Source of the DNA: an uncultured Clostridia bacterium
Lineage (GTDB): Bacteria > Bacillota > Clostridia > Oscillospirales > Oscillospiraceae
DNA: 6,282 nucleotides
Assembly: GCA_946061345.1 (NCBI GenBank)
Contig: CAMGRA010000053.1
Location: 1 to 6,282, forward strand
Direction: 5' to 3'
Shown here: piece by piece, positions 1-3,841 of the stretch
Numbering within the stretch: position 1 is the first letter of the stretch
Layout: each line of letters begins with the position of its first letter
Notes under the pieces: generated by a model
What the model was told of the DNA's origin: nothing
Databases searched by the model: none
What the model saw: the letters and a program-made list of their open reading frames with translations, nothing else
Program-made: the position numbers and the translations under genes

Positions 1-86
1 TGTTTGACCGACCCTCTTACAACTTCTCTCTTGCCGTTTATGACTATGACACTTCGATACTGTATTTGTTTGAATTTGACACGTAG
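1..86 (+). CDS. Probable 3' end of an upstream gene (partial)
   Basis: Frame 3 of the plus strand is open from the window edge to a TAG stop at 84-86 and gives 27 residues, ending in LAVYDYDTSILYLFEFDT. The mix of aromatic, acidic and beta-forming residues looks like the C-terminal strand of a real protein. A small hairpin lies 9 nt after the stop, as expected at a gene end. I do not recognise the family. The minus strand also has an open stretch here, but it has no start codon within the window. The call is an inference from a short fragment. Confidence 0.4.
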   Translation, partial: FDRPSYNFSLAVYDYDTSILYLFEFDT

Positions 87-95
87 AGTTTGTTG

Positions 96-120
96 AAAAC
101 AGGTTCCCCTGTTTTATAAA
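96..120 (+). terminator. Hairpin after the left-edge gene end, possible terminator
   Basis: AAAACAGG (96-103) and CCTGTTTT (108-115) form a perfect 8-bp stem around a TTCC loop, and the 3' arm ends in TTTT followed by ATAAA. Only four pairs are G-C and the U-tract lies within the stem, so it would be a modest terminator. The A-run on the other side means it could work in either direction. Confidence 0.45.
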
Positions 121-123
121 TAT

Positions 124-226
124 GGATCAAGTGAAACGCTCCACCTCGGACGCTTCTCCGTGTAAAATTTTGAAGCAGCAGCGGATCATGCTATGCGCCC
201 CGCCTCGGGTACCTCCCCGTGTAAAA
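124..226 (+). repeat. Diverged direct repeat, period 59 nt
   Basis: Two 31-nt copies at 137-167 and 196-226 match at 24 positions, and all seven differences are transitions. Both copies contain CCTCGG and end in CCGTGTAAAA. The hexamer GGATCA also occurs 13 nt before each copy (124-129 and 183-188), which keeps the 59-nt register. The rest of the period has diverged. Function is unknown. Confidence 0.6.
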
Positions 227-247
227 ACAGAGGTGGAAAAGAATATA

Positions 248-335
248 CGGGCATGGTGGAATTGGTAGACTCGGTGGATTTAGGTGTTGTCAACTCAGGG
301 AAGGTTTTTTCATTTCCCCTGATCTCCAGCGAGTG
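248..335 (+). pseudogene. tRNA-Leu relic: 5' half only, with altered 3' part
   Basis: Positions 248-285 match the intact tRNA-Leu at 391-428 at 31 of 38 bases, from the acceptor 5' strand through the D-arm to the last base of the anticodon loop, including the TTTAGGT loop with anticodon TAG. The similarity stops there. No T-arm (GGTTCAAATCC type) and no acceptor 3' strand follow, and the D-stem has a mismatch, so it is not a working tRNA. A near-complement of the anticodon-stem region, TCCAGCGAG (325-333), lies about 46 nt further on, pairing with CTCGGTGGA (270-278) with one mismatch. Between them is a hairpin (295-302 with 314-322, one bulge). It may be a relic with an insertion in the anticodon loop, or a tRNA-like leader; I cannot decide. 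Confidence 0.55.
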
Positions 336-359
336 ATCTTATAAAATCTAAATAAATAT

Positions 360-382
360 CAGCCGAAGGCATCCTCCGGCTG
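360..382 (+). other. Stem-loop between the tRNA relic and tRNA-Leu
   Basis: The arms 360-369 and 373-382 pair over 10 bp with one A.C mismatch and a three-base CAT loop. No T-run follows (TTCATATG), so a termination role is weak. It ends 8 nt before the tRNA and could act as a processing or insulating structure. Confidence 0.45.
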
Positions 383-389
383 TTCATAT

Positions 390-474
390 GCGGGTATGGC
401 GGAACTGGCAGACGTGCTGGATTTAGGTTCCAGTGCCGTGAGGCGTGTGGGTTCAAATCCCACTACCCGTACCA
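390..474 (+). tRNA. tRNA-Leu, anticodon UAG
   Basis: This is a complete class II tRNA of 85 nt that reads CUA and other CUN leucine codons. The acceptor stem is GCGGGTA with TACCCGT (first pair G-U), followed by discriminator A and an encoded CCA (472-474). The anticodon stem is CTGGA (417-421) with TCCAG (429-433) around TTTAGGT, giving anticodon TAG at 424-426. The long variable arm has GCC GTGA GGC at 435-444. The T-arm is GTGGG (447-451), TTCAAAT, CCCAC (459-463). A strong terminator starts 2 nt after the CCA, so it ends its transcript. A degenerate copy of its 5' half lies about 140 nt upstream. I saw no clear promoter directly in front; it may be read from further left. Confidence 0.97.
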
Positions 475-475
475 T

Positions 476-523
476 AAAGGTGCGTAACCGTTGATACAAA
501 TGGTTACGCACCTTTATTTTTTT
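476..523 (+). terminator. Rho-independent terminator of tRNA-Leu
   Basis: A perfect 14-bp stem (476-489 with 502-515, core GGTGCGTAACC) closes a 12-nt loop and is followed by A and seven T (517-523). It lies directly after the tRNA CCA end. Confidence 0.93.
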
Positions 524-551
524 CTATTGAAAAAGCCTTGAAAATCAACAG

Positions 552-601
552 GTTCTGGCAACAGGGGTTCAGATTGAACTCCTTGCTGCCAGAACTTTTT
601 T
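552..601 (+). terminator. Long hairpin with T-run, second terminator-like element
   Basis: GTTCTGGCA (552-560) pairs perfectly with TGCCAGAAC (587-595). The inner bases continue the stem almost to a three-base loop (GTTCA GAT TGAAC) with one bulge and two mismatches, about 20 bp in all. Six T follow at once (596-601). No gene in the plus sense ends just upstream, so it is either a back-up terminator for the tRNA or a leftover of a lost gene or element. Confidence 0.65.
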
Positions 602-711
602 GCTTTCCGGGGAAATTCATATATTTTTATGATTTCCAAATGAACCCCCTCAAGAGGAAAAGTGTGATTGTTTGGGGAAAATTTGAATGTACAGAGGAAA
701 AATTTATTTGT

Positions 712-880
712 TCACTCACCATCTGACTGCTCAGTTATGCATCTTCAATCAGGTAGATCGAAAATGGTAATCGGGGTGTTTCAGCAAGTGGACATATCTG
801 ATTTTTTCCTTCCCGCACATTTCACATTGTTCATATGGGATAGGGTCACCCGGATATCGCAATGAAAATGTGAGTTGCAC
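712..880 (-). pseudogene. Broken small gene with C-x2-C / IRYVH / HPDYH signature
   Basis: On the minus strand, from a GTG at 880-878, the frame reads VQLTFSLRYPGDPIPYEQ, then CEMCGKEKIRYVHLLKHPDY and HF, and meets a TGA at 751-749. A one-base frame change then gives DLPD, stop, RCITEQSDGE, stop (714-712). This resembles a family of short hypothetical proteins, often on plasmids, prophages and other accessory DNA, with the pattern C-x2-C-G-x-E-x-IRYVH-x3-HPDY followed by VGCxCA-x2-M-x-G-D-Y. The second piece fits the GCxC...GDY part with damaged residues. The family memory is mine and unverified. There is no ribosome-binding site, the likely ATG is out of frame, and the reading frame is interrupted at least three times, so it is not expressed. 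The third frame stays open to 514, but I recognise nothing in that tail. Confidence 0.65.
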
Positions 881-904
881 ATTTCAATTGGTGATTGGTA
901 TAAT
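875..904 (+). promoter_or_regulatory. Possible sigma-A promoter reading into the 903-943 palindrome
   Basis: TTGCAC (875-880), an 18-nt spacer and a perfect TATAAT (899-904) face the 3' end of the minus-strand regulator gene. Transcription would start near 911, inside the palindrome, and run antisense to that gene. No plus-strand gene follows, so if active it would make only a short or antisense RNA. Confidence 0.35.
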
Positions 905-943
905 ACTGATTCTTGATTAAAAAGTTTAATCAAGAATCAGTAT
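903..943. repeat. Perfect 19-bp palindrome over the stop codon of the XRE regulator gene
   Basis: The arms ATACTGATTCTTGATTAAA (903-921) and its exact complement (925-943) flank AAG. The minus-strand regulator gene ends within it: its last codons (Tyr-Thr-Asp-Ser, TGA at 932-930) are palindrome sequence. On the plus strand AATTTTT follows (944-950), so it could terminate in that direction. On the minus strand it is followed by TATTATACC, a poor U-tract. It may serve as the regulator gene's terminator or as an mRNA 3'-end stabiliser. Confidence 0.75.
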
Positions 944-1493
944 AATTTTTCCCTTTGCGCTTCAGCACGATCGCCAGGACAATGCCGACGATGAGCAGCA
1001 CCGCGCCCAGGACCATGAATACCTTGGCCATAATGGAGACAGGGTTGTTCGCCGCCATTTCTGCCATCTCGGGGAAGAAGTCTAAGTCTCCGCCAAAGCC
1101 AATAAACACTCTCCGCGTCATGTAGCCGGTCAGCGCGCCGATGCCGAGGATTCCCGCGCCCGCCACCGCAAGATAGACGCCGAACAGCCAGCCGTATCGC
1201 CGCAGGAGCCTACCCAGCACGCCGGGAACGTCCTCGACCCAGGTGGTCTTCTCCGCAGGCGGCTGGGTTTCCTGCTTTGTCTCCTGCGGCTCGTCCTGTG
1301 TATCATCCAGCAGCCAATCAGCGGAAACGCCGAACTCCTTCGCCAGCAGCTTCAGCTTGTCAAGCTCCGGCAGCGCCGTGCCAAGCTCCCACTTGCTCAC
1401 CGCCTGCCGCGACACGCCGAGGCGCTCGGCAAGCTCCTCCTGGGAAAGTCCGCAGCGCTTGCGGCACTGGAACAGCTTTTCATTCAGTTTCAT
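930..1493 (-). CDS. XRE-family transcriptional regulator with C-terminal membrane segments
   Basis: The 187-residue protein begins with a Cro/C1-type helix-turn-helix (about residues 6-60; LSQEELAERLGVSRQAVSKW with recognition helix near 28-36). A charged Gln/Glu/Pro linker (about 64-86) and two hydrophobic segments (about 101-123 and 154-178) follow, with KRKGK after the last. It is thus likely a DNA-binding protein tethered to the inner face of the membrane, a design common in Clostridia whose signals are mostly unknown. The start at 1493 is supported by AGAGAGG about 8 nt upstream and a good promoter at 1612-1584. The 3' end lies in a perfect palindrome. It is transcribed in the same direction as the upstream hydantoinase gene but separated by 292 nt, a terminator and its own promoter, so they are separate units. 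Near-palindromes around the start of transcription may be its own operators. Confidence 0.9.
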   Translation of the reverse strand: MKLNEKLFQCRKRCGLSQEELAERLGVSRQAVSKWELGTALPELDKLKLLAKEFGVSADWLLDDTQDEPQETKQETQPPAEKTTWVEDVPGVLGRLLRRYGWLFGVYLAVAGAGILGIGALTGYMTRRVFIGFGGDLDFFPEMAEMAANNPVSIMAKVFMVLGAVLLIVGIVLAIVLKRKGKNYTDS

Positions 1494-1539
1494 TTCTTGT
1501 CCTCTCTTTCTTGAAACTATTTAAAATAATGGGTGCTGT

Positions 1540-1576
1540 AAAAGCGCGGCGCTTTTTGTCAAGAACTCATGAATTC
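1540..1576. promoter_or_regulatory. Candidate operator palindromes in the leader of the XRE regulator
   Basis: Two symmetric sequences lie between the promoter and the start codon. AAAAGCGCGGCGCTTTT (1540-1556) is a perfect palindrome of 8-bp arms around one base. GAACTCATGAATTC (1563-1576) matches its own complement at six of seven pairs and lies at the predicted start of transcription (about 1577). Dimeric XRE regulators often bind such sites in front of their own gene, so autoregulation is plausible but inferred. Confidence 0.4.
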
Positions 1577-1583
1577 TGTCCCC

Positions 1584-1612
1584 ATTATAAAATAGTACAG
1601 GCCGTTTGGCAA
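1584..1612 (-). promoter_or_regulatory. Sigma-A promoter of the XRE regulator gene
   Basis: Read on the minus strand, TTGCCA (1612-1607), a 17-nt spacer and a perfect TATAAT (1589-1584) form a near-consensus promoter. The start of transcription would be near 1577, giving a leader of about 84 nt before the ATG at 1493. Confidence 0.75.
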
Positions 1613-1633
1613 GCGACAGAGGCTGGAAATCCC

Positions 1634-1735
1634 GCAACCGGTGGTTGCAACCGCAGAATTTTGCAATGTTAATATCCTTTCCCCGCAGCAAACGCCCGGA
1701 AAAGTGCCTGCAGCGTGTTGTACCGGCGTTGCAAC
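1634..1735. repeat. Repeated GTTGCAAC palindromes in the 1494-1785 gap
   Basis: GCAACC GGT GGTTGC (1634-1648) is an inverted repeat that overlaps the perfect palindrome GGTTGCAACC (1643-1652). ACCGG-x-GTTGCAAC recurs about 85 nt away (1637-1651 and 1722-1735), and TTGCAA occurs once more at 1661-1666. They lie upstream of the -35 of the regulator promoter, so an upstream protein-binding site is possible. Nothing else supports this. Confidence 0.35.
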
Positions 1736-1739
1736 AGTC

Positions 1740-1775
1740 AAAAAGGGGCTGTTTCAGGCAGCCCCTTTTTGATAT
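1740..1775 (-). terminator. Terminator of the hydantoinase gene
   Basis: AAAAAGGGGCTG (1740-1751) pairs perfectly with CAGCCCCTTTTT (1759-1770) over 12 bp around a 7-nt loop. It lies 16 nt after the stop codon of the minus-strand gene, whose transcript would end in the U-run of the second arm. The symmetric A/T flanks allow termination in both directions. Confidence 0.9.
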
Positions 1776-1785
1776 TTTTCTTATT

Positions 1786-3159
1786 TTACAGTGCGCATTT
1801 TCCCCGGGGGATGAACTGACCGCCGCGATCCTCCAGAATCTCTCCCTCCTCCACGGCCAGCTTGCCGCGCAGGTAGACCTGGGCGATATGGCCCTTGGTG
1901 CGGAAGCCCTCAAAGGGGTTGTAGTCCATGTTGTAGGCCTGGTCGGCCGCCGTGATGACGCCCACGTCCGCCGGGTCATAGACCACGATGTCCGCGTCGC
2001 TGCCCTCGGCAAGGATGCCCTTGCGCGGGTAGGCACCGTACAGCTTGGCAGGGTTCTCCGACAGGAGCCGCGCCATCTGCTCCTTGGTGATGCGGCCCTC
2101 GGCCACGCCGTAGGTATACAGCAGGGTGCCGCGAGTCTCTACGCCGGGCAGACCGCCGGGAATTTTGGTGAAATCGTCCTTTCCCGCGTTCTTCTGCGCC
2201 AGGGAGAAGGAGCAGTGGTCGGTGGAAAGGGTCTGGATCTGGTCGGAGGCCAGGGCCTTCCACAGTACCTCCTGGTCGCGGGCCTTGCGCAGCGGGGGGG
2301 CGCAGACGTATTTGGCGCTCTCGATGTACTCCGGCTGGTCATACCGGCTGTCGTCCAGCAGCAGATAGTGGGGGCAGGTCTCCACATAGACCTTCTGGCC
2401 CCGCTGCCGGGCGTGGCAGATCTCGTCGTAGCCGTCGGCGGAGGACAGGTGGACGATGACCACAGGGGTCTGCGCCACCTCCGCCATTTTCAGCAGACGG
2501 TCGATGGCCTCGGCCTCCAGCACGCTGGGACGGGTGCGGGGATGGGAGGAGGGTGCCGTCTCACCCGCCGCCTTTTTCTGGGCGATGAGCGAGTCGATCA
2601 CATCGGCGTTTTCGCAGTGGACGCCGGCGATGCCGCCGTACTTTTTCAGCTCCTGCAGGGCAAGGAAAATGTTCTTGTCGCCGATCATCATGGCCGGATA
2701 GGTCAGATACATCTTAAAAGAGGATACGCCCTGCTCAAACATCTTCGGGATCTCGCGGATGATGTCCTCGTTCCAGTCGTCGATGGTCATGTGGAAGGCA
2801 TAGTCGCAGGCGGTTTTGCCGTCGGCCTTTTTGTGCCACAGGTCCAGGCCGTATTGCAGGCTCTCGCCCTTGTTGGGGCAGGCAAAGTCGATGACCATGG
2901 TGGTGCCGCCGCGCAGAGCCGCCCTGCCGCCGGAATAAAAATCGTCGGCGGTGGTGGTGTTGCAGACATCCAGGTCAAAGTGGGTGTGGGCGTCGATGAA
3001 GCCGGGAAACAGCAGCTTGCCGCTGCAATCGACGACCTTCGCGTCGGGGCTTTCCAGATTCTCGCCGATTTTGACGATCTTTTCGCCGCAGATCAGAAGG
3101 TCTGCGACCCGGGAACCGCTGCCTGTTACGATGGTACCGTTTTTCAATAAGGTTTTCAT
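1786..3159 (-). CDS. hydA: Dihydropyrimidinase / D-hydantoinase family amidohydrolase
   Basis: The 457-residue protein is a cytosolic cyclic amidohydrolase that opens dihydropyrimidine or hydantoin-type rings to N-carbamoyl amino acids. The binuclear metal site is complete: H58 and H60 (GFIDAHTH), K149 as the lysine expected to be carbamylated (SSFKMYLTY), H181 (GVHCEN), H237 (VHLSS) and D314 (LSTDHCSF). Y154 fits the substrate-binding tyrosine. LPGVETR (337-343) and the SDADIVVYDP C-terminal motif (387-396) resemble the E. coli HyuA/YgeZ branch, so the natural substrate may be a 5-substituted hydantoin or purine-derived compound rather than dihydrouracil. The usual SPPLR motif reads APPLR (A287-R291). 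Length is normal. I chose the ATG at 3159 because GGAGGGG lies 6 nt upstream; in-frame ATGs at 3174 and 3309 have worse sites, and the longer N-terminus has no family similarity. No other catabolic gene is in the window. Confidence 0.95.
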   Translation of the reverse strand: MKTLLKNGTIVTGSGSRVADLLICGEKIVKIGENLESPDAKVVDCSGKLLFPGFIDAHTHFDLDVCNTTTADDFYSGGRAALRGGTTMVIDFACPNKGESLQYGLDLWHKKADGKTACDYAFHMTIDDWNEDIIREIPKMFEQGVSSFKMYLTYPAMMIGDKNIFLALQELKKYGGIAGVHCENADVIDSLIAQKKAAGETAPSSHPRTRPSVLEAEAIDRLLKMAEVAQTPVVIVHLSSADGYDEICHARQRGQKVYVETCPHYLLLDDSRYDQPEYIESAKYVCAPPLRKARDQEVLWKALASDQIQTLSTDHCSFSLAQKNAGKDDFTKIPGGLPGVETRGTLLYTYGVAEGRITKEQMARLLSENPAKLYGAYPRKGILAEGSDADIVVYDPADVGVITAADQAYNMDYNPFEGFRTKGHIAQVYLRGKLAVEEGEILEDRGGQFIPRGKCAL

Positions 3160-3235
3160 GTGCAACCCCTCCATGTTTTGTTCCGACCCGCCGCGTTCCG
3201 GTTTCCGGCGTTGCCGGAGAGGAAAATGGCGATCC

Positions 3236-3265
3236 GTATAATAACCGCCTGCGGTTATTATACCA
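3236..3265 (-). promoter_or_regulatory. Hydantoinase promoter embedded in a perfect palindrome (operator)
   Basis: GTATAATAACCGC (3236-3248) and its exact complement (3251-3263) flank two bases, a 28-nt perfect palindrome. Read on the minus strand it begins with TGGTATAAT (3265-3257), an extended -10 element, so transcription would start near 3250, at the palindrome centre, about 90 nt before the ATG at 3159. I see no good -35. The overlap with the -10 and start site is what a repressor operator looks like; the regulator is unknown. Confidence 0.6.
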
Positions 3266-3394
3266 TATCTGCCGGAAAAATGGAACCGTCTTCCTTGCCC
3301 CGGGGGCATTTTTCCCGAAAACAGCCTCCCCTGCCGGAATGCAGATTTCTTCTGATGGCCAACGGCATATACGTCTTATTAATTCTCAAAGAGA

Positions 3395-3444
3395 GGTTGA
3401 CATATATAAACCTATATGCTACAATAGGGTTACAGATATAAACC
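3395..3444 (+). promoter_or_regulatory. Promoter of the BlaI/M56 operon with two operators
   Basis: TTGACA (3397-3402), a 17-nt spacer and TGC-TACAAT (-10 at 3420-3425, with extended TGn) form a very strong promoter; start of transcription is expected near 3432. Two nearly identical sites flank the -10: GGTTGACATATATAAACC (3395-3412, over the -35) and GGTTACAGATATAAACC (3428-3444, over the start site). They differ by one inserted base and one substitution, begin 33 nt apart, and have GGTT...AACC ends as half-sites. BlaI/MecI repressors are known to bind such dyads in their own promoter, so these are likely autorepression operators. Confidence 0.8.
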
Positions 3445-3466
3445 AATCAAAAAGAAGGGTAACGAT

Positions 3467-3841
3467 ATGGCAGTTTCGATCACACCGAATGAATGGCACA
3501 TCATGGAGCTGCTTTGGCAGTCGCCGCTGACATTGATGGAACTGGTGCGGCAGTTGGGGCAGACCGAGGGCTGGGCAAAAAGCACGGTCGCAACGATGGT
3601 GCGGCGGATGGAGAGCAAGGGCTTGATCCGCTACAAGGAGAATGGCCGGACGAAAACCTTCTGCGCCGCCGTTGAAAAGGAGGAGGTCATCGCAACGGAG
3701 ACAAGCTCGCTTTTGCACAGAGCCTACGACGGCAGCATCGGCTTGCTTGTCAGCACGATGGCAAAGCGGAACGACCTGACCCGCGCCGACATCGACGAGC
3801 TGTACGCGATCTTGCAGAAAGCGGAGGAGGAAATGAAATGA
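3467..3841 (+). CDS. BlaI/MecI/CopY-family transcriptional repressor
   Basis: The 124-residue protein is a typical-length BlaI/MecI repressor. The N-terminal winged helix spans about residues 5-75 (ITPNEWHIMELLW, recognition helix AKSTVATMVRRMESKGLI at 37-54, wing YKENGRTKTF). The C-terminal helices, about 76-124, should form the dimer. In the family the repressor holds the operon off until the partner membrane peptidase signals and it is cut. The Asn-Phe cleavage site known in staphylococcal BlaI/MecI is not seen in the corresponding region (GSIGLLVSTM), so any cut site differs. AGAAGGG 7-8 nt before the ATG supports the start. Its stop overlaps the next ATG by 4 nt (ATGA), implying translational coupling. 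The tandem dyads in the promoter are its probable targets. Confidence 0.95.
   Translation: MAVSITPNEWHIMELLWQSPLTLMELVRQLGQTEGWAKSTVATMVRRMESKGLIRYKENGRTKTFCAAVEKEEVIATETSSLLHRAYDGSIGLLVSTMAKRNDLTRADIDELYAILQKAEEEMK

Noticed and set aside
248..335. A second functional tRNA
   Set aside because: T-arm and acceptor 3' strand are missing, and the D-stem and anticodon stem are disrupted.
668..865. Plus-strand small open frames in 538-865
   Set aside because: They have no ribosome-binding site and overlap the clear minus-strand protein signature of the pseudogene.
1540..1562. TTGACA (minus strand, 1562-1557) as -35 of the XRE regulator promoter
   Set aside because: At 17 nt the -10 would be ACAGCA. 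The TTGCCA/TATAAT pair at 1612-1584 is far better.
1606..3150. Long plus-strand open frame (514 codons)
   Set aside because: It is antisense to the hydantoinase gene, whose catalytic motifs and ribosome-binding site are clear. The open frame follows from the GC-rich codons of the real gene.
3160..3309. N-terminal extension of the hydantoinase from the ATG at 3309
   Set aside because: The extra 50 residues would span the promoter palindrome and the SD, and look unlike protein of this family. GGAGGGG 6 nt before 3159 fixes the start.
3296..3313. TGCCCCGGGGGCA followed by TTTTT as a terminator
   Set aside because: The symmetric sequence leaves only about four stable pairs once a loop is allowed, and no plus-strand gene ends before it.
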